64,000 nucleotides of DNA from Gordonia terrae (GTDB lineage: Bacteria; Actinomycetota; Actinomycetes; Mycobacteriales; Mycobacteriaceae). Below are positions 56,232 to 64,000 of the stretch, one piece after another. A model generated the notes under the pieces. The model saw only the letters and a program-made list of their open reading frames with translations. It did no database searches and was not told where the DNA came from. Both the position numbers and the translations under genes were made by a program. Within the stretch, counting starts at the first letter, position 1; each line of letters opens with the position of its first letter. Location of the stretch: assembly GCF_001698225.1 (NCBI RefSeq), contig NZ_CP016594.1, positions 4,836,001 through 4,900,000 of the forward strand, read 5' to 3'.

Positions 56232-56875
56232 CTCGTGGCCAGGGTCCGGTCGACCACAGGCGCACCGGTCTTGTCCGCAACGACTTCCAGGTCGACACCC
56301 GGGGCGAACTCCACGACGTCGAAACCTGTTCCGGCGATGTCGAACACACCGAGGTCGGTGATCACGCGACTCACCACACCGCGGCCCGTCAGCGGGAGCG
56401 CGCAACCCTCGAGCAGCTTGGGTTCACCCTTCTTGGTGACGTGGTCCATCAGCACGATGACCCGGCCTGCGCCGTTGACCAGGTCCATGGCGCCACCGAT
56501 GCCCTTCACGAGGGCCCCCGGCACCATCCAGTTGGCCAGGTCGCCGTTCATCGCGACCTGCATGCCACCGAGGACCGCGACGTCGACGTGGCCGCCCCGG
56601 ATCATCGCGAAGCTCGTGGCCGAATCGAAGTACGACGCCCCGGGCAGCACCGACACGGTCTGCTTGCCGGCGTTGATGAGGTCGGGGTCGACCTCGTCGT
56701 CGTAGGGAAACGGTCCGACGCCGAGGATGCCGTTCTCGGCGTGCAGGTGAACACCCGAGTTGTCGGGCATGAGGTCGGGAATCATCGTGGGCAACCCGAT
56801 TCCCAGGTTGACGTAGTCGCCGGGGGCGAGTTCGCGGGCGGCGCGGGCGGCCATCTCGGTGCGGTTCCAGGTCAT
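56222..56875 (-). CDS. catJ: 3-oxoadipate CoA-transferase subunit B
   Basis: 217 residues, beta subunit of family I CoA-transferases (PcaJ/CatJ). [13 protein letters not shown], then [14 protein letters not shown] with the active-site Glu, and a long conserved [17 protein letters not shown]. Transfers CoA from succinyl-CoA to 3-oxoadipate together with the next gene's product. ATG 56875 starts 10 bases after the catI stop (GAG-like site upstream). Last gene of the pcaF-pcaD-catI-catJ unit. Confidence 0.93.
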   Translation of the reverse strand: MTWNRTEMAARAARELAPGDYVNLGIGLPTMIPDLMPDNSGVHLHAENGILGVGPFPYDDEVDPDLINAGKQTVSVLPGASYFDSATSFAMIRGGHVDVAVLGGMQVAMNGDLANWMVPGALVKGIGGAMDLVNGAGRVIVLMDHVTKKGEPKLLEGCALPLTGRGVVSRVITDLGVFDIAGTGFDVVEFAPGVDLEVVADKTGAPVVDRTLATSQR

Positions 56876-56885
56876 CTCGACACTC

Positions 56886-57722
56886 CTAGGCTGACGGTGA
56901 TGCGGTGGGACGTTCACGGACGGTGCGCTTCTCGATCCCCTTGCGTGCGACCTGCTCCGGGGCGAGTTCGACGATCCGCTGCACGAAGATGCCGGGCAGA
57001 TGGATCTCGTCTGGTCCGAGTTCGCCGACCTCGACCACCTTCTCGGCCTCGACGATCGTGACGCGGCCGGCCATAGCCGCCGGCGGGTTGAAATTGCGTG
57101 CGGCAGCGTGGAATCGGCAATTACCGTCGGTGTCGACGACCGCGGCTCGGATGAGTGCGTAGTCGGTGACGATCGACTCCTCGAGGACCATCTCCCGACC
57201 GTGGAAGGTCCGAACCTCCTTGGGCGGCGACGCCTCGGCTATGGTGCCGTCGGAGTGGTACCGCCAGGGCAGTCCGCCCTCGGCGACGAGCGTGCCGACC
57301 CCGGTGGGGGTGAAGAACGCACCGATCCCGCTTCCGCCGGCGCGCATGCGTTCGGCGAGGGTGCCCTGCGGGGTGAGTTCGACGGTGACCTCGCCGGACA
57401 GGAACTGGCGCCCGAACTCCTTGTTCTCCCCGATGTAGGACGCGACCACCCGGTCGATGCGACGGGCCTCCAGGAGCAGCCCCAGGCCCGCACCGTCGGC
57501 TCCGCAGTTGTTGGAGACGATGGTCAGGTTCGCCGCACCCTGCTCGAGAAGCGCGTCGATCAGGAAGCCTGGGATCCCGGCCAGCCCGAAGCCGCCGACC
57601 GCGATACTCGCACCGTCGGGGATGTCGGCGACCGCGACGGCCGCCGACGCCGCTAGTTTGGCCGGACCGCCGCCGAGACGGTCGACGACCGTCGTCGTGG
57701 CGGCACTGTCGCGAGTGCTCAT
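56886..57722 (-). CDS. catI: 3-oxoadipate CoA-transferase subunit A
   Basis: 278 residues, alpha subunit of a family I CoA-transferase. [58 protein letters not shown] and [14 protein letters not shown] are the family's CoA-binding and subunit-contact stretches. The first 30 residues are a variable extension. ATG 57722 shares an ATGA with the pcaD stop. Forms the alpha2-beta2 enzyme with catJ. Confidence 0.93.
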   Translation of the reverse strand: MSTRDSAATTTVVDRLGGGPAKLAASAAVAVADIPDGASIAVGGFGLAGIPGFLIDALLEQGAANLTIVSNNCGADGAGLGLLLEARRIDRVVASYIGENKEFGRQFLSGEVTVELTPQGTLAERMRAGGSGIGAFFTPTGVGTLVAEGGLPWRYHSDGTIAEASPPKEVRTFHGREMVLEESIVTDYALIRAAVVDTDGNCRFHAAARNFNPPAAMAGRVTIVEAEKVVEVGELGPDEIHLPGIFVQRIVELAPEQVARKGIEKRTVRERPTASPSA

Positions 57723-58486
57723 TGCTGCTCCAGGTGTTCGAGAAGTGCGGGTGTGATGGCGCCGGGTTGTTCGGCGTTGGCGAGGTGGGCCGAGTCCGGT
57801 ACCACCAGCAGGCGCGCGTGCGGCACGGCATCGACGATGTCGCGCAACAGATCCGGCGGGGTGGCCGGGTCGTCGGCGCCGGCGATCGCCAGTGTGGGCG
57901 CGATGATCGACGACAGTTCGGCCCGCTGATCCATCGCGGCGATCGCCTCGCAGCAGGCCGCGTACCCCTCGGCGGGGGTGGCGGCGACCATGGCCTCGTA
58001 CCCCTGTTGCGCTTCGGTGTTCGCGGCGAGGTATCCGGGGGTGAACCACCGCTGGACCACGGCCGCGGCTACCGCCGATGTACCGTCGTTGCGCACGAGC
58101 GCGGCCCGGTCCGTCCACCCCCGTGCGGGAGGCAGATACGCCGCAGTGCACAGGAGGGCGAGCCGATCCACACGTTCGGGATTCCGCGCGGCGGCGCGCA
58201 TCATGGTCATGCCGCCCAGCGAGAGTCCGACGAGGTGGGCACGTTCGATATCGAGTCGATCGAGAAGCCCGATCACGTCGTCGGCCAGTTCGTCGATCGA
58301 GTACGGGCCCGGTGGTACAGGCGAAGCTCCGTGCCCGCGGGTGTCGTAGCGCACGACGCGGAATCGCTCTTCGAGCGCGGCGATCTGGGCGTCCCACATC
58401 CGATGTGTCGACCCCAGCGAGTTGGACAAGACGACGGCCGGTCCGTCGGGACGACCCGTGACGACGGCGTGGACCTGCTCGCTCAT
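57719..58486 (-). CDS. pcaD: 3-oxoadipate enol-lactone hydrolase PcaD
   Basis: 255 residues, alpha/beta hydrolase. Nucleophile Ser in GLSLGGMT near 97, the N-terminal oxyanion loop SNSLGSTHRMWD (21-32), the His in DSAHLANAEQP near the C-terminus and an Asp in AGADDPATP. Opens the enol-lactone to 3-oxoadipate, the meeting point of the catechol and protocatechuate branches. ATG 58486 shares ATGA with the pcaF stop; its stop overlaps catI. Confidence 0.95.
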   Translation of the reverse strand: MSEQVHAVVTGRPDGPAVVLSNSLGSTHRMWDAQIAALEERFRVVRYDTRGHGASPVPPGPYSIDELADDVIGLLDRLDIERAHLVGLSLGGMTMMRAAARNPERVDRLALLCTAAYLPPARGWTDRAALVRNDGTSAVAAAVVQRWFTPGYLAANTEAQQGYEAMVAATPAEGYAACCEAIAAMDQRAELSSIIAPTLAIAGADDPATPPDLLRDIVDAVPHARLLVVPDSAHLANAEQPGAITPALLEHLEQQ

Positions 58487-59721
58487 CGGGTCGCCTCGAA
58501 GATCGCGGCGAGGCCCTGTCCGCCGCCGATGCACATCGTCTCCAGGACGTACCGAGAGTCGCGGCGGCGCGCTTCGTACGCCGCCGTGGCGAGGATGCGG
58601 GCGCCGGTGGCTCCGATGGGATGACCCAGCGAGATACCGGACCCGTTGGGGTTGAGCCGTTCGTCGGTCGGGTCGATCTTCCACTCCGCCAGGCAGGCGA
58701 GCACCTGGGCGGCAAAGGCTTCGTTGAGTTCGATGAGGTCGATCTCGTCCAGCGTGAGGCCGGCGCGGTCGAGGGCGGCGGCGGTGGCCCCGACCGGGCC
58801 AATGCCCATGACCTCGGGCTCGCAGCCGGTGACCGCCCAGGAACGCAGCGCCAGAAGGGGTTCGAGCCCGCGGCGCTCGGCCTCGGCGCGCGTGGTGACC
58901 ACGGCCATGGCCGCGCCGTCGTTCTGCCCGGATGCGTTTCCGGCCGTGACCGTCGAGTCAGCGTCGACCTTGAGTCGCACGGGGCGCAGGGCCGCAAGCG
59001 ATTCGACTGTGGCGTCGGCGCGCGGGTGCTCGTCACGATCGACGATGGTGTCGGGGCGGCCGCGGCGGCCGGGGATGGTGACGGGCACCAGTTCGTCGGC
59101 GAAGCGGCCGCTGTCGTGCGCCGCGATCGCCCGTTCGTGGGAGCGGGCCGCGAACTCGTCCTGCTCGATCCGCGAGATGCCGTATCTCGCACGCAGGTTC
59201 TCGGCGGTCTCGATCATCCCGCCCGGAACCGGGTGCGACTCGCCGCTGGCCGTCAGACGCCCGCGATCGAGACGATCGCGGAGGTCGACGCCGCCTTGCC
59301 TGATTCCCGACCGGAGACCGAGCGCGTAGTGCTCGACGGTCGACATCGACTCCGCGCCACCGGCGACGACGAGGCGGGCACCACCGGCGCCGACGGCCGC
59401 GGCCCCGGTCAGGATCGCCTGCAATCCGGATCCACAGCGACGGTCGATCTGCATCCCCGGTACTCCGACACCGAGACCGGCGTCCAGCGCGGCGATCCGC
59501 CCGAGCGCCGGTGACTCGCCGTTGGCGTAGCCCTGCCCGAGGATCACGTCGTCGATGTCGCCCTCGCCGAGTCCGGTCCGATCAGCGAGCTCGCGCAGGA
59601 GGTCGGTGGCCAGGCGGGTGACGGGCACCGTCGACAGCGCGCCGCCCATGCGCCCGACCGGGGTGCGCAGCGGAGAACAGACGACGACGTCGGTACCGGC
59701 GGCCGTACTGGAAGAAGCCAT
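58483..59721 (-). CDS. pcaF: beta-ketoadipyl-CoA thiolase PcaF
   Basis: 412 residues, thiolase. Nucleophile Cys in QIDRRCGSGLQ near 95, the His in SLGHPIGATGAR, NEAFAAQ, and the second Cys in MCIGGGQG near the C-terminus. Cleaves 3-oxoadipyl-CoA to succinyl-CoA and acetyl-CoA, the last step. ATG 59721 precedes MASSSTAAGTDVVV. First gene of the four-gene unit, divergent from the LysR gene with a 91-base spacer that holds a clear operator. Confidence 0.93.
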   Translation of the reverse strand: MASSSTAAGTDVVVCSPLRTPVGRMGGALSTVPVTRLATDLLRELADRTGLGEGDIDDVILGQGYANGESPALGRIAALDAGLGVGVPGMQIDRRCGSGLQAILTGAAAVGAGGARLVVAGGAESMSTVEHYALGLRSGIRQGGVDLRDRLDRGRLTASGESHPVPGGMIETAENLRARYGISRIEQDEFAARSHERAIAAHDSGRFADELVPVTIPGRRGRPDTIVDRDEHPRADATVESLAALRPVRLKVDADSTVTAGNASGQNDGAAMAVVTTRAEAERRGLEPLLALRSWAVTGCEPEVMGIGPVGATAAALDRAGLTLDEIDLIELNEAFAAQVLACLAEWKIDPTDERLNPNGSGISLGHPIGATGARILATAAYEARRRDSRYVLETMCIGGGQGLAAIFEATR

Positions 59722-59774
59722 GCGTCCACCCTAGGGACCAGGGTCGATATGGAGAAGTATCCGTATCGGGACGT

Positions 59775-59795
59775 TTGATATGCAGCAGATATCAA
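59775..59795. promoter_or_regulatory. LysR-type operator between pcaF and its regulator gene
   Basis: Perfect inverted repeat TTGATAT-N7-ATATCAA with the T-N11-A pattern of LysR sites, centred in the 91-base spacer. TAGACT at 59801-59806, seven bases before the LysR ATG, could be its -10 element, again for a leaderless transcript. The site sits where a dimer could control both directions. Confidence 0.75.
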
Positions 59796-59812
59796 GCGCC
59801 TAGACTGGCAGT

Positions 59813-60700
59813 ATGGAACTGCGACACCTGCGGTACTTCCGCGCCGTCGCCGAGGAGCTGCACTTCGGCCGGGCCGCCCAGCGCCTTCACATGGCCCAGC
59901 CACCGCTGTCTCAGCAGATCCGCCAACTCGAGGACGAGCTCGGTGTCGCGCTGCTGGTCCGGTCGACGCGGCGCGTCGAACTGACCCCGGCGGGCGCGGA
60001 TTACCTGCAGCGAGCCGTCGCGATCCTGGACTCGGTCGACGCCGCATCCCGGCAGGCGCAGCGGATTGCCGACGGGCGTCAGGGCAACCTCGCGATCGGC
60101 TGCGTGGGTTCGGCCACCTACTCGCTGCTGCCCGCACTCGTGCGCGCACTGAGCGACGAACTGCCGGATGTGGACGTCAGCGTTCGCGGCGAGATGCTGG
60201 CGCCCGCCCAGATCGCCGCGCTCGCATCGGGGGACATCGACCTCGCGTTGCTGCGCATGCCGATCGACACGAGCGGACTCCAGGTCGAATCGATCCGCAG
60301 CGACCGCCTCATCGTGGCACTGCCCCACGACCATCCGCTCGCCCACGGCGCACCGGATGCGACCGTCGACCTCGCACTGCTGGCCGGTGACGACTTCATC
60401 GTGCACGCGGGCGGCGGGAAGTCGATCATGCACGGGGTCCTGTCGGCGGCCGCCGGACGCGCGGGATTCGTCCCGCGCATCCGGCACGAGGTCGAGGAGA
60501 CGTCGACCCTCGTGACACTGGTCGCCGCCGGGGTGGGGGTCGCCCTGGTGCCCGAACCCACCTCGGCGCTCGGGGTACCCGGCGTCGTCTACCGGCCGCT
60601 GGCCACCGACGACGAGGTCGAACTGGCCGTCGCGTTCCCGGACGGGCGCCGGACCCCGCTCGTCGACCGGGCCCTGGCGGTGCTGCGCACCCTCTCCTGA
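59813..60700 (+). CDS. LysR-type regulator beside pcaF-pcaD-catIJ
   Basis: 295 residues. N-terminal winged helix-turn-helix (MELRHLRYFRAVAEELHFGRAAQRLHMAQPPLSQQIRQLEDEL) and a C-terminal effector domain from about 90 (GCVGSATYSLLPALVRAL, VALVPEPTSALGVPGV). Divergent from pcaF, with the inverted repeat above between them, so it probably controls the lower beta-ketoadipate genes, perhaps in answer to oxoadipate or muconate. No Shine-Dalgarno is visible before the ATG. Distinct from the CatR-like protein at 43681, though both begin MELRHLRYF. Confidence 0.92.
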   Translation: MELRHLRYFRAVAEELHFGRAAQRLHMAQPPLSQQIRQLEDELGVALLVRSTRRVELTPAGADYLQRAVAILDSVDAASRQAQRIADGRQGNLAIGCVGSATYSLLPALVRALSDELPDVDVSVRGEMLAPAQIAALASGDIDLALLRMPIDTSGLQVESIRSDRLIVALPHDHPLAHGAPDATVDLALLAGDDFIVHAGGGKSIMHGVLSAAAGRAGFVPRIRHEVEETSTLVTLVAAGVGVALVPEPTSALGVPGVVYRPLATDDEVELAVAFPDGRRTPLVDRALAVLRTLS

Positions 60701-60703
60701 ACG

Positions 60704-60779
60704 CCGCAATCCCACCCCTTTTCGGCAGATCCACCCACCGCACAGGGGGTGGAGATACCGAAAATGGGTGGGTTTGCGG
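60704..60779. terminator. large bidirectional hairpin between convergent genes
   Basis: CCGCAATCCCACCCCTTTTCGG pairs, with small bulges, with the downstream CCGAAAATGGGTGGGTTTGCGG (60758-60779). A smaller CCACCC/GGGTGG hairpin (60731-60736 and 60747-60752) sits inside. It fills the 89-base gap between the LysR and enoyl-CoA hydratase stops. Confidence 0.7.
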
Positions 60780-60789
60780 ACGTTTCGAC

Positions 60790-61566
60790 TCAGCGGTGGG
60801 TGAAGTTCGGGTCCCGCTTCTCGACGAAGGCGGCCATGCCCTCGGTCTGGTCGTCGGTCGCGAACGTCGAGTAGAACAGCGCGCGTTCGGCGCGGACGCC
60901 TTCGACCAGGCTCGACTCAAAGGCGCGGTTGACCGCGTCCTTGGCGGCCGCGGACGCGATGAGCGACTTCGAGGCGATGACCTCGGCGACCTCGATGGCG
61001 GCGGCGCGGCAGTCCTCCTTGGGAACGACCCGCGACACGAGGCCGAGGCGTTCGGCCTCGTCGACCTTCATCTGCCGGCCGGTCAGCACCATGTCCATCG
61101 CCTTGGCCTTGCCGACGGCGCGAGTGAGACGCTGCGAGCCGCCGATGCCGGGGATGACACCCAGGTTGATCTCGGGCTGGCCGAAGACGGCGTTGTCGCC
61201 GGCGATGATGGTGTCGCACAGCATCGCGAGCTCGCAGCCGCCGCCGAGTGCGTAACCGGTGACCGCGGCGATGATCGGGGTGCGCGCCCGCGACAGCTCA
61301 TCCCAGGCGCCGAAGAACTGCTCGTTCACCACGTCCGCGTACGACTTCGACGACATCTCCTTGATGTCGGCGCCCGCGGCGAACGCCTTCTCCGAACCGG
61401 TGATCACGATCGCGCCGATCCCCTGGTCGACGTCGAATTCGCGGACAGCGCCGACCACTTCGTTCATCAGCTCGGTGTTGAGAGCGTTCAGCGCCTTCGG
61501 GCGGTTGAGGGTGATAATGCCCACCCGGCCGCTGGTCTCGACGACGATGGTCTGGTGTTCGGTCAT
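60790..61566 (-). CDS. enoyl-CoA hydratase (EchA8-like)
   Basis: 258 residues, ordinary crotonase length. Motifs: [21 protein letters not shown] and [12 protein letters not shown] (oxyanion hole), and [16 protein letters not shown] with the catalytic Glu positions. Close to mycobacterial EchA8/short-chain enoyl-CoA hydratases acting in beta-oxidation. GAGGA nine bases before ATG 61566. An adjoining crotonase-family gene lies 121 bases upstream on the same strand. Confidence 0.92.
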   Translation of the reverse strand: MTEHQTIVVETSGRVGIITLNRPKALNALNTELMNEVVGAVREFDVDQGIGAIVITGSEKAFAAGADIKEMSSKSYADVVNEQFFGAWDELSRARTPIIAAVTGYALGGGCELAMLCDTIIAGDNAVFGQPEINLGVIPGIGGSQRLTRAVGKAKAMDMVLTGRQMKVDEAERLGLVSRVVPKEDCRAAAIEVAEVIASKSLIASAAAKDAVNRAFESSLVEGVRAERALFYSTFATDDQTEGMAAFVEKRDPNFTHR

Positions 61567-61687
61567 GGTGAGTCCTCTTTCGGTCGGTGACGGCCCGGGA
61601 TCGTACGGGGCTGGTCGTACGGGGCGGGATGCTACGGGTTGATCGCGAACGCCGGAAGGTCCGGCGTCGGACCGGGGAGTGCCGCGG

Positions 61688-62749
61688 TCAGCGTTCGCCG
61701 AACGTGAGGTCGTCGGGAAGCGGCGCGAAGAAGGCGTCGACGGCATCCTCGGAGAATGCCGCCCACTTCGGATTTCGGTCCTTGTCGATGACCTGGGCGC
61801 GGATGCCCTCGGCCATGTCGGGATGCAGCAGGCACCGCACCGAGACGCGGAATTCACGGACGAGCGTGTCCTCGAGGGTCGCGTCGCCGGCTGCCTCACG
61901 CAACGATCGCAGCGTGACGGCCAGTGCGGTCGGGCTCTTCGCGGCGATGGCGTCGGCGGTCTTGTCGGCGAAAGGTGTACCGATCGCGCGGCAGCGTTCG
62001 ATGATCTCCGAGACATTGTCGGCCGCAAACGCTTCCGCGATCCACTCACGCTGCTCGGCGAGTTCGGAGGCCGGCGCGTCGACGGCGTGGGCGGACAACG
62101 CCGCCTCGACACCCGACTCGCCGATCGCGGCGAGAAACGCCGGGAGGGACTCGGACGGGACGAAGTGGTCGGCCAGCCCCATCGCGATGGCGTCGGCGCC
62201 GCGCAGGTGACCGGCGGTGAGACCGGCGTACGTTCCGAGTCCGTCCGGAACGCGCGAAAGAAGATGAGTGCCACCGACATCGGGAACGAATCCGATACCC
62301 ACCTCGGGCATCGCGAGCTTCGTGCGGTCGGTGACGACACGGATGTCGCCGTGCGCGGAGACTCCGACACCGCCGCCCATCACGATGCCGTCCATGATCG
62401 CGACGTACGGCTTGGGGTAGCCCGAGATCAGCGCGTTCAGCCGGTATTCGTCGAACCAGAACTTCGCCGACGGCGACTGCTCGGCATCACGGTCGGTCGA
62501 CTCGGGATTCCCGCTGAGCGCGGACGCGTCGCGATGGATGGCGACGATGTCGCCACCGGCGCAGAGCCCCCGTTCACCGGCACCGGAGAGAACGACGGCC
62601 TCGACCGCGTCATCGTCGGCCCAGGCCGCGAGGTGTTCGGCCATCGAGCCGACCATCTCGTGATCGATTGCGTTGATGGACTTCGGACGGTTCAGGACCA
62701 GCGACCGCGCCGACCCGTTCTTCTCCGTCACGACCGATGGTTCCGACAC
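61688..62749 (-). CDS. 3-hydroxyisobutyryl-CoA hydrolase-like protein
   Basis: 353 residues, crotonase family of the HIBCH group, larger than enoyl-CoA hydratases. [61 protein letters not shown] and the C-terminal [33 protein letters not shown] are typical. Hydrolyses 3-hydroxyisobutyryl-CoA in valine breakdown. GTG 62749 is preferred because GGAGAGGAG lies seven bases upstream; GTG 62767 would add six residues before the ordered part. Divergent from the siderophore-interacting protein. Confidence 0.88.
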   Translation of the reverse strand: MSEPSVVTEKNGSARSLVLNRPKSINAIDHEMVGSMAEHLAAWADDDAVEAVVLSGAGERGLCAGGDIVAIHRDASALSGNPESTDRDAEQSPSAKFWFDEYRLNALISGYPKPYVAIMDGIVMGGGVGVSAHGDIRVVTDRTKLAMPEVGIGFVPDVGGTHLLSRVPDGLGTYAGLTAGHLRGADAIAMGLADHFVPSESLPAFLAAIGESGVEAALSAHAVDAPASELAEQREWIAEAFAADNVSEIIERCRAIGTPFADKTADAIAAKSPTALAVTLRSLREAAGDATLEDTLVREFRVSVRCLLHPDMAEGIRAQVIDKDRNPKWAAFSEDAVDAFFAPLPDDLTFGER

Positions 62750-62834
62750 GGACGAACTCCTCTCCACACCGACAGACGTCGCAGATGGTTCTTCTCAGAT
62801 AGTTGCATATCCTAGTAACCCGGGTCCAGACAAG

Positions 62835-62853
62835 TCAGGTTAGGGTTACCTCA
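62835..62853 (+). promoter_or_regulatory. IdeR/DtxR-type iron box over the start of the siderophore protein gene
   Basis: TCAGGTTAGGGTTACCTCA matches the 19-base IdeR consensus at 15 positions and ends on the A of the ATG. The repressor bound here would cover the start of the transcript. TAGGGT inside it (62841-62846) lies at leaderless -10 distance. Confidence 0.85.
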
Positions 62854-63725
62854 TGGGCTACTCCAGAGCACGCGTTGCCGACGTCGCCGACCTGACGCCC
62901 AATCTGCGTCGTATCGTCTTCGACGTGGCCGATCTGCCAGGACTCGGCTTGCCCGGCGGCGCCGACGAAGCCGTGGGCATCTACTTCCCACACGACCCCG
63001 AGCGTGTCACACCGGATATGGAATGTCGTGACGGCACGTGGGCCTACTACGACATCGACCCGGCACCCGACGGCCGGAACTACTCGATCCGGTCGGTCGA
63101 CCACTCCGCCTGCACCATGGTCGTCGACTTCGTCATCCATGCGGCCGGCCCCGCGACGCTGTGGGCGCAACGCGCCGAGGCGGGGCATGACGTGGTGATG
63201 ACGCATGCGCGGAGCTGGTACGCGCCACCCGCCGGCGTCGAACGCCTGATCCTCGCCGCCGATCTCGCCGGGCTCCCCGCTCTGGCACGCATCCTCGACG
63301 AACTGCCGTCGACCGACGGGGTGACCGCCGTGGTCGAGGTGCCCGCGCCGAGCGAACTGTCCTACCTACCCGAGCGGGATGTCGAGTTGATCACGCTCGT
63401 CGGCGGAAACTCCCGTACGCCGAGCCGGCTTGCCGACACGGTCTGCGGGCTCACCCTGCCGGACTCCGGCGCGTACTGCTGGTTCGCCGGCGAGGCAGCG
63501 GAGTCGCGCGCGATTCGCAAGCACCTGCGCGGCAATCTTCGCTGGGACCGCGGGTCCTACGACGTCATCGGCTACTGGCGTGTCGACGCCGAGCGCTGGA
63601 CGCAGGCCTATGTACAACGAGGCGCCGAACTGTTCGCCGTCTATCGTCAGGCGCTCGAAGACGGCAAGAGCGAGAAGCAGGCTTCGGAGGAGTTCGACGA
63701 GGCGCTCGAACGGGCGGGGCTGTAG
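62853..63725 (+). CDS. siderophore-interacting FAD/NAD(P)H oxidoreductase (ViuB-like)
   Basis: 290 residues. FAD-binding domain to about 115 with GRNYSIRSVD; then a NAD(P)H-binding part with ILAADLAGLPALARIL and YCWFAGEAAESRAIRKHLR; the C-terminal YDVIGYWRVDAERW is the family's closing motif. Reduces Fe(III)-siderophore complexes in the cytoplasm to release iron. The ATG at 62853 overlaps an IdeR-like box, so iron repression is expected. It stands alone; no siderophore genes are in this window apart from the distant NRPS, which lacks typical siderophore partners nearby. Confidence 0.92.
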   Translation: MGYSRARVADVADLTPNLRRIVFDVADLPGLGLPGGADEAVGIYFPHDPERVTPDMECRDGTWAYYDIDPAPDGRNYSIRSVDHSACTMVVDFVIHAAGPATLWAQRAEAGHDVVMTHARSWYAPPAGVERLILAADLAGLPALARILDELPSTDGVTAVVEVPAPSELSYLPERDVELITLVGGNSRTPSRLADTVCGLTLPDSGAYCWFAGEAAESRAIRKHLRGNLRWDRGSYDVIGYWRVDAERWTQAYVQRGAELFAVYRQALEDGKSEKQASEEFDEALERAGL

Positions 63726-63738
63726 GCGCGACCCACCA

Positions 63739-64000
63739 CTAGTACTCCGCGACCATTCCCCTCCTTGGGGCGCGGTACATCGTCCACAGGAACCGTGGCA
63801 CCGCCCGCAGTGGCAGCCGAGACGGCCAGTCGCGTGCGCGCATGAGGGCATCGGTGCCGCCGTCGACGGTGACGACCGCGCCGGCCATGAAATCGGCCGC
63901 CGGCGACAGCATGAGCAGGACCCAGGACGCGAGTTGCCCTGGAGTCCCGTACTCGCGCACCGGCACCGGGAACGACTTCACGTGTCCGCCCTGCGGACTG
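63739..64000 (-). CDS. short-chain dehydrogenase, C-terminal part (5' end beyond window)
   Basis: Frame open to the window edge. The visible 87 residues begin SPQGGHVKSFPVPVREYGTPGQLASWVLLMLSPAADFMAGAV, the substrate-loop and C-terminal core of an SDR, followed by VVTVDGGTDALMRARDWP and a basic tail. The catalytic Ser/Tyr/Lys lie outside the window. Convergent with the siderophore-interacting protein gene, 13 bases apart. Family sure; substrate unknown. Confidence 0.85.
   Translation of the reverse strand, partial: SPQGGHVKSFPVPVREYGTPGQLASWVLLMLSPAADFMAGAVVTVDGGTDALMRARDWPSRLPLRAVPRFLWTMYRAPRRGMVAEY

Noticed and set aside
62749..62767. GTG 62767 as start of the 3-hydroxyisobutyryl-CoA hydrolase gene
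   Set aside because: The GGAGAGGAG sequence is well placed for GTG 62749, and 62767 would start upstream of it.

Overview
The window is GC-rich actinobacterial DNA. An antigen-85-type mycolyltransferase, a furA-katG pair, an IdeR-type iron box, many GTG starts and apparently leaderless genes point to a mycolic-acid-containing genus. Gordonia or a close relative is my inference. I see no rRNA, tRNA or CRISPR array.

Layout. 1-9.4 kb: housekeeping and stress genes: an MBL hydrolase cut by the window edge, a CYTH/CHAD protein, a MurE-like ligase broken by two frame changes, a helical protein, furA-katG, a DUF2231 membrane protein and an OmpR-type response regulator. 9.3-16.3 kb, minus strand: mycolyltransferase, a single-module C-A-T-C NRPS, and a histidine kinase whose start overlaps the NRPS stop and whose 3' end runs into the convergent response-regulator gene. 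16.4-29.0 kb: an accessory catabolic island. A divergent XRE-cupin regulator, a VanB-type reductase and an aminohydrolase lie on the minus strand. On the plus strand an eight-gene operon with six ATGA/GTGA overlaps encodes an ABC importer, CodA-like and TrzA/AtzA-like amidohydrolases, a creatininase-family hydrolase, an FAD oxidoreductase and a PNPOx-like protein. A flavin reductase follows, convergent. 29.0-36.9 kb: membrane proteins, an intact IS110 transposase, ADP-ribosylglycohydrolase, DUF389 protein and an alkylsulfatase. 36.9-41.3 kb: a fused acyl-CoA dehydrogenase, a sulfurtransferase and a membrane metallophosphoesterase.

41.4-59.8 kb holds a near-complete benzoate to TCA pathway. 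benA, benB and one giant benC-FCD-benD fusion convert benzoate to catechol, with a LuxR/LAL regulator downstream. A divergent catR-catB-catA-catC operon converts catechol to the enol-lactone. pcaF-pcaD-catI-catJ, with a divergent LysR gene, finish to succinyl-CoA and acetyl-CoA. Between them sit an enoyl-CoA hydratase, a CoA-transferase that looks circularly permuted, and a YtcJ-like amidohydrolase. 60.8-64 kb: two crotonase-family genes, a siderophore-interacting flavoprotein under a likely IdeR box, and the 3' part of an SDR gene.

The most interesting items are the BenC-FCD-BenD triple fusion with repeated linker motifs, the uncharacterised N-heterocycle-type cluster, the NRPS-kinase coupling, and a family of palindromic repeats that recurs around the IS110 copy.
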